The notes: generated from the sequence alone by a model not told the origin. A stretch of 40,285 nucleotides of DNA from Anaerolineales bacterium (GCA_016932475.1 JAFGCU010000127.1:1-40285), one strand, 5' to 3'. Positions 18,701 through 27,873 are shown, counted from the first letter of the stretch. A program made the numbers and translations.

Positions 18701-21079
18701 GGCGGCCAGGTTGTCGATCAGCATCTGCCGCTTTTCCTCGACCTCCGGCCATTCGATGTTCATCTGGGTCGCGTGGACCCGGTCGAACTGCAGATTGGCG
18801 TCGAAGCCGTCGAGGTTGAAGGGCAGCCCCTCGTCCCAGGCCTCATCGACGAACCAGGCGCCCTTGACCGTGAACGGACCGCCGCGCGCGGCCGAGACGT
18901 ACAGGTGATACCGCTGCCCCTCCACAAGCGCCACGGGGCCGAAGGCCGAATCCACCCGCTCTCCCCGCTCCCCCGGCCCGGTATGGGGGATAAGCACATC
19001 GGCCTGCGCGATCGGCGCGGGGCCGGCCGGCTCGCCGTACAGCTCGACGTGCATGAGCGAATCCGAAGCGCCGGAGAGATCCCGGACATACCCGAGGGAG
19101 AACCGCTCGACCGTTCCGGAATGCACGGCTTCAAAACTCATCCGGATGGCATCAGCGCCGATTTCCTGCTGGTAGAAATTCACGCCCTGCTGGAATTCCT
19201 CGCCCCCTTCGAGCGTCATCGTCAGGCGGAAGGCGGCCGGGAAGTTCTGATACATCCAGCGCGAGGCCGCCAGGCGCGTATTTTCCGTGCGGTAGATCTC
19301 GCTGAAGTTCCAGGCCCAGGCCAGCGTGCCGATCAGCACCACGCCGACCAAAGCGCCCGCCAGCGGTTTTTTCCAGCTGCCGCGGGTCCGGGAAGCCGCG
19401 TTCCACACTTCCATCAGCGCCCAGGCGGCCAGCAGGCACAGGTAGGGATAGATGACCAGGAAGTAGCGCATCTCCTTGACCCAGCGGGTGCCGAGGAACA
19501 GGAACATCCCGCCCGCAAAAAGCACCGGGAGCGCATGCTGCTTCCAATCCACCCCGCGCAGAGTGCGGTACCCCGCCCATAACAGGCCGCCGAAGGCCGC
19601 GAGTCCGAGCGGCAGCCCCATCCCCCACAGGAGGATGCTGATCAGCGGGGTGATGATCGCCGGGCGGTTGGCCCAGTGCTCGGCCGGCGGATACCCCGCG
19701 ATGCCGCCGGACCCGCTCGAGACCGCTTCGGCATAGCGCATGCGGTCCAGCCAATCCGGATTCAGATGCAGGGTGAGGAAGCCGGTGTCGCCGGTCGTTT
19801 CCCGGAAAGACATCGGCTGGGCGATGCGGAAGGAGAGCACGGTCACCGCGACGGCGAGGGCGAACATGCCGACGGGGATCAGCAACTGTAAAGCGGCCGC
19901 AAGTCTCGGAGGCAAGCCCGCCGTTCCCGCAGTTTCCCCATCCTGGACTTGTGGAAGGTTTTCAGGATTATCCCCGGGAGTGCAACTCGCCGCGGTCGCA
20001 TCCGGCACCGGCCGGTTCCCGATACTCTCCGGGGACGGTGCGGCCTGCTCCGCGGACGGCATCTCCGCCGGGGCCGGCGGCTGTACGGCCGCCTTCAGCC
20101 GCTCCCACTGGCCGATGATCACGGCCACCAGGATCATGGCTCCGAGCGGCGCAAAATTCGGGCGCGAGGCGAGCGTCATCCCGTAGAAACAGCCGAACAG
20201 GGCGTACCATCCCCATCCGCCTTTTTGCGCGGCCCGCACGGCGCAGTACATCCCGAGCGCGGCGAACATCACGCCGAAATTGTCGATCGTCATGAAGTGC
20301 GACTGCTGGATCTGGGTCGCGGCCAGCGCGCTGAGCGCGGTCGCCAGGAGCGCGATCCGGCGGTTGTAGAGCCGCAAGCCGATCGCGAAGAGGGTGATCA
20401 GCGTAACCGTATCGGTCAATGCGGACAGGAACCGCCCGAGCAGGCGGATCCACCCGTATTCGGTGTAATCCACGACCGCAATCGGCTGGCAGGCGGCGGG
20501 ATCGGATTCCGCGCATCCGCTCAGGATCGCGTCATTCACGACCGGCAGGAGAGTCTCCTGCAAGCCGGTAATCCCTTCCGCGGCGGCGCGGATGAGGATG
20601 CTCGGCCACTGCCCCCAGACCATCCCCGGATCGGGCCCCTGCCCGATCGTGTTGCCCTGCTCGTCGTACAGCAGATACGGGGAGAGCGGCGAAATGCGCG
20701 TATTGAAATATTCCGCGATGGAAGACGGAAGCTCGATCCGCGAGACGACGTTGGTCTGCCCCAGTTCATCCGGATTCAGGTAGGTGCCTTCGCTCCAGTT
20801 GTTGCCGGAAAACCGGAAAAACACCCCGGCCAGGATCAGCGCGCCCAGCAGTACTTCAAAGACGATGTTGCGGATGCGCAGGACCGTCTCCGAAACGGAC
20901 GGCGCCGGCCGGGAGACCGGCGGCCGGGACGTGGCCGGTTCCGGAACGGATGATTCCGGCGCAGGGGTTGGCTCCGGCGGGGCGGGCGGCGGAACCGCCT
21001 CCGGCTGCGGGCGGGCGGATTCCGGTCCGTTCACGGGGTTCAAAGATTCCGGATTTGGATTATCCATGCGACTTTCCAT
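15785..21079 (-). CDS. Giant GT-C glycosyltransferase / DUF2298 fusion
   Basis: This is a 1764-residue membrane protein. Residues 1-65 are a Pro/Glu-rich cytosolic tail. About 70-945 is a GT-C (PMT/GT39-like) domain: a first helix, the outer loop WSEGTYLNPDELGQ with acidic residues at the expected catalytic place, several further helices and a large soluble portion (about 590-940). About 950-1764 is a complete DUF2298 domain with HPMDLSYFTAVLKS, FPPYDPWFSGGYMNYYYFGF, YADLHAHSMALP, MNTVFKFYVQAW and the C-terminal YNVKYVIVGQQERAW. Two such enzymes in one chain suggest coupled sugar-transfer steps at the outer face of the membrane (inference). The start is uncertain: the ATG at 21079 has GGAGA too close, whereas the ATG at 21067 has GGAAAG at good spacing. 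The gene is 9 bp from its upstream neighbour. Confidence 0.88.
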   Translation of the reverse strand: MESRMDNPNPESLNPVNGPESARPQPEAVPPPAPPEPTPAPESSVPEPATSRPPVSRPAPSVSETVLRIRNIVFEVLLGALILAGVFFRFSGNNWSEGTYLNPDELGQTNVVSRIELPSSIAEYFNTRISPLSPYLLYDEQGNTIGQGPDPGMVWGQWPSILIRAAAEGITGLQETLLPVVNDAILSGCAESDPAACQPIAVVDYTEYGWIRLLGRFLSALTDTVTLITLFAIGLRLYNRRIALLATALSALAATQIQQSHFMTIDNFGVMFAALGMYCAVRAAQKGGWGWYALFGCFYGMTLASRPNFAPLGAMILVAVIIGQWERLKAAVQPPAPAEMPSAEQAAPSPESIGNRPVPDATAASCTPGDNPENLPQVQDGETAGTAGLPPRLAAALQLLIPVGMFALAVAVTVLSFRIAQPMSFRETTGDTGFLTLHLNPDWLDRMRYAEAVSSGSGGIAGYPPAEHWANRPAIITPLISILLWGMGLPLGLAAFGGLLWAGYRTLRGVDWKQHALPVLFAGGMFLFLGTRWVKEMRYFLVIYPYLCLLAAWALMEVWNAASRTRGSWKKPLAGALVGVVLIGTLAWAWNFSEIYRTENTRLAASRWMYQNFPAAFRLTMTLEGGEEFQQGVNFYQQEIGADAIRMSFEAVHSGTVERFSLGYVRDLSGASDSLMHVELYGEPAGPAPIAQADVLIPHTGPGERGERVDSAFGPVALVEGQRYHLYVSAARGGPFTVKGAWFVDEAWDEGLPFNLDGFDANLQFDRVHATQMNIEWPEVEEKRQMLIDNLAASDYIIIQSQRRIWSVCRMPAVYPMTMEYYRALFDGRLGFELVAVFQHPFRFGPLTVSDLSGSLAWGEEPELPIFNLNPLAAEESFSVYDHAPVWIFQKRADYSQTNAQNILLAVDISRVANQDAGQSFAVLNGLKLPDDRLAEQEAGGTWSEMFSYEWIWNKYPGLAACMWWVWAVLTGWAALPLVSLIFRGLPDEGYSIAKTAGWLLVGWAAWMLGCARIPFVWTTIALVWLALAASAGYLFWRGRARWKEKIRELWKTWLTVEILFAALLVLFLLIRLGNSDLWHPSKGGEHPMDLSYFTAVLKSTSFPPYDPWFSGGYMNYYYFGFVLMAIPTKLLGTVPTIAYNLSLAALFAAIGVTAYGIAWNLAESLRRKGAAKVSPLMAGLGAALMMVVLGNLGEVILIWDGLAAVSSLPYPRGMLFGLGDLPHVFAGGLRLLIGQATWPFGLDNWYWNASRSIPVPVGPDGGSLEAGPITEFPFFSFLYADLHAHSMALPAMLLAIAGSAAMIINPERLRSWKTALPLVAAIALAVGSLWATNAWFFPASLGVAMLGLALAGWRMIDQTGQRRNWRAWALVGILAAALVALSLLFFAPYHQWYGAGYNAVKRWEGSKTPLEAYFLIHGLFLFILISYIVGLTRERLKTTRLADLAKYSGLGSILLLAGSLLIAGLVILGVLGYPVLVFAVPMMLWAIVSGLGETLPDEHRMTLGLFAAALAITCGVELIVLEGDLDRMNTVFKFYVQAWLFFALAAGVGFGWLAGRIWNAGRILRNVWFGALGVLVAAAFSYTLFASYFKIIDRMSQSTPRTLDGITFMQYSTHYDGASTDLALNMDLSEDYLAIRWMQENVKGSPVIVEAHLVEYRWGSRFTIFTGLPGVVGWNWHQRQQRGVADDQGVWERVYAIGDFYTTTDTPEAMAFLKKYNVKYVIVGQQERAWYPPGGIAKFERMAQAGLLKPVFTVGLTTVYEVT

Positions 21080-21088
21080 TCTCCGCGC

Positions 21089-23431
21089 TCAGGGATTTAC
21101 CGCACCCGGGATTCCAGGCACGATGAAATACATGAAATCGTGATTGGGGTAGGAGGATACGACGGTTGCATAGTAGCCGTTCGGGAATTTTTGTTTCAGA
21201 GCTTCCAGGCTGTCCGCGTCCTCCGCCAGCAGCAGGAACAGCGTCGGGCGGCCGCTGAATTCGAAGCCGGCGATCTGGTCCGGAAAGAGGTAATGCTGGG
21301 AGTCGATCGGGAACCCGGCGGCGATGTTCATGATCCGGTCGTCGACCCAGTAGGGATACGGAATCAGGTAGACGTCTTCGGGAGTGCCGATCGACGCCAC
21401 AAACTGGCGCATGAATACGCCCAGCTCCGACGCGTTCTCGGAATTGATCCGGTAGGTATCCGGGTACTGGCGGCGGGTCAGGTCGAAATCCTGCACCGCT
21501 CCCGCCACGACCAGGATCGACGCAAATATCGCGCCGGCCCGGACTCCGCTGCGGCCGGGGATCATCCCGCGCAGAAAATCGACCGCCAGGACGAGGGTCA
21601 GGGCGGGCAGAAGGTACACGACCGGCACGGCGGCGATGGCGCGCGCGAGCGACGGATTTTCATTCGGGATCGCCAGCGCGAGGATCGTCGGCAGGAGCAG
21701 GATCGGCAGGAGCAGGAAGAGCGACAGCGCTTCCCAGGATTTTTTCTTTATTCCCCATACCAGCATCCCGATCAATCCGAGATGGAATAATCCGCCGGTG
21801 ATCACATCCAGCGCCGGGCGGAGCGGGACGCAATTGAACCACCCCACCCCGTCGTTCCAGCTGAACATCTGCAGGGCGATCCAGACGTTGTTCAGGAAGG
21901 TCTTGCCAAGTTCCACAACCGAAAACGTTTCGCCGGGGAAGATCCGAGTGGTCGTCCGCAGCCAGAAATCGGCCGGGAATTCGACGGCGTAACGAAGAAA
22001 CGGGACAAACAGAAGGGTCATCGTCCCCATCGTGACGAGGAATCCCGCCGCCGCCCACTTGCGGGAACCCTTCGACACCGGGTTGATCAAGAATAAAACG
22101 AGGATGACCGCCAGCGCAACCGGCACGACGCGGATGGGGGTGTACCCGTACAAGCCGATCCCGAGCGCCAGCCCCGCCCGGAGAAAATCGTTCCAGCTCC
22201 GGCGGCGCAGAGCCCTGTAGAAAAAGTACAGCGTGGCGGCGCAAAAAAGCATCGCCATCGGAAGCCGCAGGCCGATCCGGCTGATCATATCCGGCCAATA
22301 TCCCACTCCGCCGAGGATCATCGCCAGCAGGCCGATCCTGCGGTCGGCGATCTCCCGTCCGAGAAGGTAGAGGAACGGGAGGGTGAGGATTCCCACCGCC
22401 ACCGAAACGATCTTCAGGGAAAGGAAGGAGATGCCCGTGCCGAACACCTGGGATACGAAGGCCACCAGATAGAACTGCAGAGACTCCCGGCCGCCGTTAT
22501 TGGCAAAGAAAATATAATTTTCCCCCTCGAGAATCTGAGCGACATTGATCAGCTTTTCGACATGATCGCTCGTCATTTCCGGAGGAGTGTTCGCCAGATC
22601 GACTGTCCGGGTGAACACCAGGACGCAGAAACTCGTCACGACCAGCAGCGACCACCAGGAGAATGTGACCCCCCTCCGCAGCGCCAAGCCGAGCGCCCGG
22701 ATGCGCGCGCCCGCCGCCCGGCCCGCCTCGGCAATGGCTTCGATGAAATTACCCTGGTAATCCGCCAGGGCGGCCCACCAGTAGGCGATCGCGAAGGCGA
22801 GCGTCAGAAGCGCCAGCGGCTGGAACATGCCGCCCGCGCTGCCGGCATAGGCCAGGACCCCGAAAAATATACCGCCGACCAGCAGCCACAACCGCTGCCG
22901 GCTGAATCGAATCCCCCTGCCGATGCCGGGCGGCGATTCCATGGAATAGACGGCGTCGCCGGCCAGCAGCGCCGAGGCGAACAGAAGAAATGCCGCAACA
23001 TACAGGATCCATCCGACGGTCTGGGTGCTTTCCATCGCCATCGGCCGGACATCCATCACCCATTGGGCCGAGAGCGCCAGGATAAGCGCGAATGGAATGC
23101 GGAGAAGGGCAAGCAGGCCGAGGCCTCCCGGCGCGGCCGCCGGGGGCTGTTCCGGTTCGGGCGCGGCAGCCTGCGCGACGGCCGGCTCAAAACCATCCGG
23201 TTCGACCGGGAGCGGCTCATCCGGAACCTCGATCCGCAATCCGAGAATGATCAACACCAGAGCCAGGGCGAACAGCGGGAGCCAGTTGGCGCTGGAGGGC
23301 ATCGTCGCGAGGTAGGCCGCGCCCGCGGCCGCCAGGAGGGCGGCCAGCAGGAGGCGCACCGCCCGTTTCCAGCGCGGTGTTTTCCATTTTCGGATCAGCC
23401 AGTCCCAGACACTGAGTTCGGATTGGACCAT
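21089..23431 (-). CDS. GT-C family membrane glycosyltransferase (GT39-like)
   Basis: This is a 780-residue polytopic membrane protein. An N-terminal pair of helices is followed by a Pro/Ala/Glu-rich loop (about 80-115) and then a PMT-like membrane domain. Recognisable pieces are the outer loop NTPPEMTSDHVEKL, FANNGGRESLQFYLVA, LLGREIADRRIGLLA and SRIGLRLPMAM, typical of dolichyl/polyprenyl-phosphate-sugar-dependent transferases of Chloroflexi. The C-terminal soluble region includes PYPYWVDDRIMNIAAG. The ATG at 23431 is supported by GGAGGAG nine bases upstream; a 70-residue upstream frame extension was rejected. The gene runs into the giant fusion gene 9 bp downstream, so they probably share a transcript. 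Sugar donor and acceptor are unknown. Confidence 0.85.
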   Translation of the reverse strand: MVQSELSVWDWLIRKWKTPRWKRAVRLLLAALLAAAGAAYLATMPSSANWLPLFALALVLIILGLRIEVPDEPLPVEPDGFEPAVAQAAAPEPEQPPAAAPGGLGLLALLRIPFALILALSAQWVMDVRPMAMESTQTVGWILYVAAFLLFASALLAGDAVYSMESPPGIGRGIRFSRQRLWLLVGGIFFGVLAYAGSAGGMFQPLALLTLAFAIAYWWAALADYQGNFIEAIAEAGRAAGARIRALGLALRRGVTFSWWSLLVVTSFCVLVFTRTVDLANTPPEMTSDHVEKLINVAQILEGENYIFFANNGGRESLQFYLVAFVSQVFGTGISFLSLKIVSVAVGILTLPFLYLLGREIADRRIGLLAMILGGVGYWPDMISRIGLRLPMAMLFCAATLYFFYRALRRRSWNDFLRAGLALGIGLYGYTPIRVVPVALAVILVLFLINPVSKGSRKWAAAGFLVTMGTMTLLFVPFLRYAVEFPADFWLRTTTRIFPGETFSVVELGKTFLNNVWIALQMFSWNDGVGWFNCVPLRPALDVITGGLFHLGLIGMLVWGIKKKSWEALSLFLLLPILLLPTILALAIPNENPSLARAIAAVPVVYLLPALTLVLAVDFLRGMIPGRSGVRAGAIFASILVVAGAVQDFDLTRRQYPDTYRINSENASELGVFMRQFVASIGTPEDVYLIPYPYWVDDRIMNIAAGFPIDSQHYLFPDQIAGFEFSGRPTLFLLLAEDADSLEALKQKFPNGYYATVVSSYPNHDFMYFIVPGIPGAVNP

Positions 23432-23671
23432 TACGAAACACTCCTCCGGCCCCTGCGGGCTCACTCCGGCATCATCGGTTCCGGCCGTTGCGATCGCGGA
23501 TCGCGCCGGCAACGGCATCCCAAAAATGTGTCCCGCCCCCCCGCCGACCCTCGCGGAGCAAAACTGCCCGGCTTTGGTTCTTGATCCGTTTTGGCCGCGA
23601 AGCGGGGAAGCGATGCGCGTTGCTGATCGTCCGATGCGCATCGTTCGCGGGCGCAGGCGTTCAGGTTGATT

Positions 23672-24844
23672 TCATCCGCGGCCTTTGGGTTCCCTTTTTT
23701 GCCCGGCAATCTCCTCGAACAGCGCCTCGTATCGGGCGGCGGTCGCATCGGATGAGAACATGGCGATGATTTTATCCGCGGGCTGCACAAACCGCGGCCG
23801 GTCGTCGAGGACCTCAAGGACCGCCTGCGCCAGCCGGACCGGATCCCGCGGCGGGATCACCCGGCCCATGCCGGTGATCCGCACCGGCTCGCGGACTCCC
23901 GGGAGGCCCGAGGCGACCGTCGGCGTGCCGCAGATCATGGATTCGATCTGCACCAAGCCGAACGTCTCGGTTGAATTAATGCTCGGCAGGACGGTGACGT
24001 CGCAGGATTTGAAGAAGGCCGCCATTGCATCCGGCGGCAGCACGCCCAGAAAAACCCAGCGGTCCCCGAGCGCCGTCAGCAGCGGCGCGATTTTGCGTTC
24101 GTAGGCTTCCTCTCCCAGGACTTTTTCACACTGGCCGGCGAAGAGGAACCGCGTGCCGGGATATTTTTCCAGTATAGTCGGCGCGGCTTCCAGCAGATAT
24201 TCCACGCCCTTCTCGGCCGCGAGCCGGGCGGCCATGCCGATCACCTTGCGCCCCTCCAGGTTGTGTTTGGCGCGGAAAGCCCGCACCTCCTCTTCCGAGG
24301 CGCAGCCGACCTCGACCGGCGGGGGAATGACCTGCACCTTCGAAAGGTAACGCGAGAGGAACGGCGAGTTCTCCGCGAAATCGCGGGTATAGGCGACGAT
24401 GCGGTCGGCGAGGCCTGCGGCCGCGTGGTTGGCCGCATGCACCACCTGGTTGGCGATCCGGTTGAAAAGAGTCGGCGGCAGGCTGAGGTCGGAATGGTAG
24501 GTCAGCACGGTCGGTTTCCGCAGCAGCCGCCCGCGCAACGCGATCCCCGGGGCGTCGAACTGGGGGAGATGGATGGAGAGGACGTCGTGCGAAAGCGCCA
24601 GCCGGTTGGCCCAGTACCCGAAGGTGGGCATGATCACGCCCTTGCTGATGCGGAACCAAACCCACGGCCGGACGATCCGCAATCCATGGACGATTTCCTC
24701 GGCCGGAAGGGCGCGGTCGAATCGGGACGTGAGGATGGTCACCTGATGCCCGCGCCGGATGAGGGCGCGGCCGAGCCGCTCGGCATAGATAGTCAAGCCG
24801 GAAACGTGCGGCCGGTAGTAGGTCAACGCGATCAGGATGCGCAT
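23672..24844 (-). CDS. GT4-family glycosyltransferase
   Basis: This is a 390-residue cytosolic glycosyltransferase of the GT-B fold. The N-terminal acceptor domain begins MRILIALTYYRPHVSGLTIY, where the Gly-containing loop typical of GT4 is seen. The C-terminal nucleotide-sugar domain has AARLAAEKGVEYLLEAAP and the EX7E motif in SINSTETFGLVQIESMICG, followed by GTPTVASGLPGVREPV. It probably transfers a hexose from a nucleotide sugar to a lipid or glycan intermediate in the same locus; the donor cannot be read off. The ATG at 24844 has AAAGGA upstream and matches the family start. A large palindrome lies immediately upstream of its ribosome-binding site. Confidence 0.93.
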   Translation of the reverse strand: MRILIALTYYRPHVSGLTIYAERLGRALIRRGHQVTILTSRFDRALPAEEIVHGLRIVRPWVWFRISKGVIMPTFGYWANRLALSHDVLSIHLPQFDAPGIALRGRLLRKPTVLTYHSDLSLPPTLFNRIANQVVHAANHAAAGLADRIVAYTRDFAENSPFLSRYLSKVQVIPPPVEVGCASEEEVRAFRAKHNLEGRKVIGMAARLAAEKGVEYLLEAAPTILEKYPGTRFLFAGQCEKVLGEEAYERKIAPLLTALGDRWVFLGVLPPDAMAAFFKSCDVTVLPSINSTETFGLVQIESMICGTPTVASGLPGVREPVRITGMGRVIPPRDPVRLAQAVLEVLDDRPRFVQPADKIIAMFSSDATAARYEALFEEIAGQKREPKGRG

Positions 24845-24855
24845 GCGTTTCCTTT

Positions 24856-24916
24856 CCTCACCTCCATCCCCTGAAGGGCGCACGGCCGTGCGCCCCTTCA
24901 GGGGATGGAGGCGAGG
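24856..24916. repeat. Near-perfect 61-nt palindrome before the GT4 gene
   Basis: The arms of about 30 nt (24856-24885 and 24886-24916) are almost perfectly complementary with no real loop; only one extra C and one mismatch are seen. It fills the gap between the stop of the flippase-like gene and the GT4 start. On the transcript, GGAGGTGAGG lies at the foot of the hairpin right before the AAAGGA site, so folding might influence translation of the GT4 gene. Confidence 0.85.
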
Positions 24917-24921
24917 AGCGG

Positions 24922-25938
24922 TTAAGTGATTTCCTTCCGATCCGACCTGGCCGCCGCCAGGATCGAACCCAGCGACTGCCCTTCGACCAGCAAGCCCAGA
25001 ATGCCCAAAGCGCTCAGCACCGCAATGTTCAGCATATGGATGGCCAGCGCGTACGCCAGCGCGGACGACGGATCCAGGCTGCCCAGGGCCAGAACGGATG
25101 TGACCGAAACCTCAAATACACCGATCGAACTCGGGGTGGAAGGCAGCGCTACGCCGATCAGCCCGCCCACCAGCGAGAGCAACCCCCAGTATACCGATGC
25201 GCCGGGGAAAAAGCCCCGCAGCACAATCCAATATTCCGCCGCCCAGAGCAGCATGGTGAGGATGATCCAGAAAAACGCCGGCACCGATCGCCGGAGATTC
25301 CGCACCTGCGCCAGGCCGTTCAAAAAATGATCCAGTGGATTCAGCAGCGGCCGGATCCGCGGCCATTTTTCCGCCGCAACAGAGGCGGTTCGCAGGATCC
25401 ATCCGCGGGAGGCGCCGAGTAAAAAAAGCGCAAAGAAAACAAGCGCCGCCGTGGCCAGGGCCGTCCACAGCGCCCGGCTGCCCCATTCGATGCCGGCGAT
25501 CATCGGGAAAATGGCCAGCGCCAGAACGCAGGTGAAGGCAAGATCGAACATACGCTCGAGCGCGACGGCGGAAAGCGCCGCGCCGGCCGTCACCGGTGCC
25601 GGGCTGCCGTCCTTGTTCCGGCTGATCAGGTACCCGCGGGCCACATCCCCGATCCGAAAGCCGATATTGTTGATCAGATAGCTGATGTTAAGAATCCAAA
25701 AGCAACGCCGGATTGGAACCACGTTGCCCATCAGCCATCGCCAGGCAACGGCGCGCGTAAGCATCGCGCACAGCATGAGCACGATCGCCGGAGCGATCAC
25801 CCACAACTGCGCCCCGCTCCAGGCCTCGACTGTCTTGCGCCAGTCCACCACGAAGACCAGCAGTGCTATGGCAGCCGCGCTGATCAAGAAACCGGGAAGC
25901 AGCCGGAGCAGCGAAGGTCTCGGCTTGGCAACCGTCAT
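24922..25938 (-). CDS. Flippase-like membrane protein (LPG synthase TM/UPF0104)
   Basis: This is a 338-residue polytopic membrane protein of the lysylphosphatidylglycerol-synthase transmembrane/UPF0104 family, without the cytosolic aminoacyl-transfer domain. Typical segments are [16 protein letters not shown] near 100-115, [11 protein letters not shown], and [18 protein letters not shown] in the C-terminal half. Members without the catalytic domain are often encoded beside glycosyltransferases and proposed as lipid flippases. The ATG at 25938 overlaps the lepA stop as ATGA, so it is translationally coupled to lepA. Next to a GT4 gene, a role in moving a glycolipid is plausible but inferred. 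The 46-residue upstream in-frame extension lies within lepA and was rejected. Confidence 0.9.
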   Translation of the reverse strand: MTVAKPRPSLLRLLPGFLISAAAIALLVFVVDWRKTVEAWSGAQLWVIAPAIVLMLCAMLTRAVAWRWLMGNVVPIRRCFWILNISYLINNIGFRIGDVARGYLISRNKDGSPAPVTAGAALSAVALERMFDLAFTCVLALAIFPMIAGIEWGSRALWTALATAALVFFALFLLGASRGWILRTASVAAEKWPRIRPLLNPLDHFLNGLAQVRNLRRSVPAFFWIILTMLLWAAEYWIVLRGFFPGASVYWGLLSLVGGLIGVALPSTPSSIGVFEVSVTSVLALGSLDPSSALAYALAIHMLNIAVLSALGILGLLVEGQSLGSILAAARSDRKEIT

Positions 25939-27740
25939 TCGTCGTCCCCCATCCCGAGCACGGCCATGAAGGCCTCCTGCGGCACTTCCACGCTGCCGAT
26001 CCTCTTCATGCGCTTCTTGCCGCGCTTTTGTTTTTCGAGCAGCTTGCGCTTGCGGGTGATATCCCCGCCGTAACATTTGGCCAGCACATCCTTGCGCATG
26101 CCTTTGACATTGGCGCGCGAAATCACCCGTCCGCCCGCCACCGCCTGAACCGGGACGACAAACTGCTGGCGCGGGATGACGTCCTTCAACTTGGTGACCA
26201 GAGACTGCCCGCGGTGATACGCTTCGTCGCGGTGGACGATTGTCGCCAGGGCATCCACCGGCTCGTCATTGAGGTGAATATCCAGGCGGACCAGGTCCTC
26301 CGGCCGGTATTCGAGGAAGCTGTAATCGAGCGAGGCATACCCGCGCGTCCGCGATTTCAATTTGTCGTAAAAATCCACGATCAGTTCGGCCAGCGGCAAT
26401 TCGAAGGTCAGCTGCACGCGGCCGGGGGAGGTCAGCGCCTGTTCTCGGAAAATGCCGCGCCGATGGGTGACCAGATCCATCACCGTCCCGTAATAGGTGT
26501 CCGGCGTGAAGACCTGGACTTCCATCCACGGCTCGCGGATTTCGGAAATCTGGTCCTCCGGCGGAAGCGCGGCCGGCGAATCCACTTTGCGCACGGCGCC
26601 ATTCAGCAACACGACTTCATATTCCACCGAAGGCGCGGTGGCGATCACATCCAAGTCGTATTCGCGCTCCAGGCGCTCCTGAATGATATCCATGTGGAAC
26701 AGGCCCAGGAACCCGCAGCGGAACCCGAAGTTGAGCGCCTGCGAGGTTTCGGGCTGATACACGAGCGAGGCATCGTTGAGCTGGAGTTTCTCCAGCGCAT
26801 CCTTGAGGTCGGTGTAATCCTCGCCCTCCACCGGGTAGAAGCCGGCGAAGACCATCGGTTTGATCTGGCGGTAGCCCGGAAGCGGCTCGGCCGCCGGGCG
26901 GGAGGCGCTGGTGATCGTATCGCCGACTCGGCACTCGCGGATGACTTTCAGCCCGGTGGCGATGTAGCCCACCTCGCCGGCGGCGAGCTCCCCGGTCGGG
27001 CGCATTTCGGGCGCGAAGATGCCGATCTCGACCGGCTCGAAGCGGGCATCCGACGACATCACCTTGAGCGCGTCGCCCATGCGGAACACGCCCTCGCGCA
27101 CCCGCAGATCGGCCACCACGCCGCGGTAGGAATCGTAGTGCGAGTCGAAGATCAGGCCGCGGGCGGGCTCGTCGACGGAACCGGCGGGGGAGGGGATTTT
27201 TGCGACGATGGCCTCGAGCACGGCTTCCACGTTAAGGCCGGTCTTGGCCGAGATCGCGATGATATCCTCCGCGTTCCCTCCGAGCAGGGAAGCCACCTCG
27301 CGGCCCACTTCCTCGGTCCGCGCCGATACCAAGTCCACCTTGTTCAGGACCGGGATCACTTCCAGGTCGGATTCCAGCGCAAGGTAGAGGTTGGCGAGCG
27401 TCTGGGCTTCGATCCCCTGCGTGGCATCGACCACCAGGAGCGCGCCCTCGCAGGCGGCAAGCGCCCGGCTCACCTCGTAGGCGAAATCCACGTGGCCGGG
27501 GGTGTCGATCAGGTTAAGCTCGTAGGCGGCGCCGTCTTTGGCGGTGTAACTCATGCGCACGGCCGAGGCTTTGATCGTCACGCCTCGTTCGCGCTCGAGG
27601 TCCATGGTATCCAGGACCTGCTCGGTCATCTGGCGGTCGGAAATGGTACCCGTCCGCTGCAACAACCGGTCGGCGAGGGTGGATTTGCCGTGGTCGACGT
27701 GGGCAATTATGCAGAAATTGCGGATGTGGGAGGTATCCAT
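25935..27740 (-). CDS. lepA: Elongation factor 4 (back-translocase)
   Basis: This is a 601-residue translational GTPase LepA/EF4, which acts on the ribosome. The G1 motif AHVDHGKST lies at 13-21, G3 is DTPGHVDF and G4 is NKVD. LepA-specific pieces follow: [13 protein letters not shown], the [22 protein letters not shown] region and the C-terminal [19 protein letters not shown] and [20 protein letters not shown]. Length and order match the family. The ATG at 27740 is preceded by a hairpin whose 3' arm contains GGGAG, the likely ribosome-binding site. It is the first gene of the long minus-strand run and is coupled by ATGA to the flippase-like gene. Confidence 0.97.
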   Translation of the reverse strand: MDTSHIRNFCIIAHVDHGKSTLADRLLQRTGTISDRQMTEQVLDTMDLERERGVTIKASAVRMSYTAKDGAAYELNLIDTPGHVDFAYEVSRALAACEGALLVVDATQGIEAQTLANLYLALESDLEVIPVLNKVDLVSARTEEVGREVASLLGGNAEDIIAISAKTGLNVEAVLEAIVAKIPSPAGSVDEPARGLIFDSHYDSYRGVVADLRVREGVFRMGDALKVMSSDARFEPVEIGIFAPEMRPTGELAAGEVGYIATGLKVIRECRVGDTITSASRPAAEPLPGYRQIKPMVFAGFYPVEGEDYTDLKDALEKLQLNDASLVYQPETSQALNFGFRCGFLGLFHMDIIQERLEREYDLDVIATAPSVEYEVVLLNGAVRKVDSPAALPPEDQISEIREPWMEVQVFTPDTYYGTVMDLVTHRRGIFREQALTSPGRVQLTFELPLAELIVDFYDKLKSRTRGYASLDYSFLEYRPEDLVRLDIHLNDEPVDALATIVHRDEAYHRGQSLVTKLKDVIPRQQFVVPVQAVAGGRVISRANVKGMRKDVLAKCYGGDITRKRKLLEKQKRGKKRMKRIGSVEVPQEAFMAVLGMGDDE

Positions 27741-27747
27741 CGGTATG

Positions 27748-27775
27748 CGCGCTCCCGCGGCTGCCCGGGAGCGCG
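27748..27775 (-). promoter_or_regulatory. Hairpin in the lepA leader covering the RBS
   Basis: Perfect 10-bp arms CGCGCTCCCG (27748-27757) and CGGGAGCGCG (27766-27775) enclose an 8-nt loop. On the minus-strand transcript the 3' arm contains GGGAG, the only Shine-Dalgarno-like sequence before the lepA ATG, so it would be sequestered. The predicted transcription start (from the -10 at 27781-27786) is at the 5' foot of this hairpin. Confidence 0.6.
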
Positions 27776-27780
27776 GGGTA

Positions 27781-27786
27781 AGTATA
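27781..27786 (-). promoter_or_regulatory. Putative -10 box of the lepA operon
   Basis: TATACT is read on the minus strand about 41 bases before the lepA ATG. No good -35 box is seen at 16-18 bp. Transcription would begin near 27774, giving a leader of about 35 nt. Confidence 0.45.
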
Positions 27787-27873
27787 CCCGAAAATATGGG
27801 ATTTCCTCTATTTCATGGGGAAAATTCTCACTCGGTTTTCACTTAATGGAGACGGAAGACGAACAATAAATAT

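Noticed and set aside
17819-19582. 587-residue open frame on the plus strand
   Set aside because: It is antisense to the GT-C/DUF2298 fusion and has shadow-type composition.
26028-27869. 613-residue open frame on the plus strand
   Set aside because: It is antisense to lepA, which has unmistakable GTPase motifs; the frame is an effect of GC-biased codon use.
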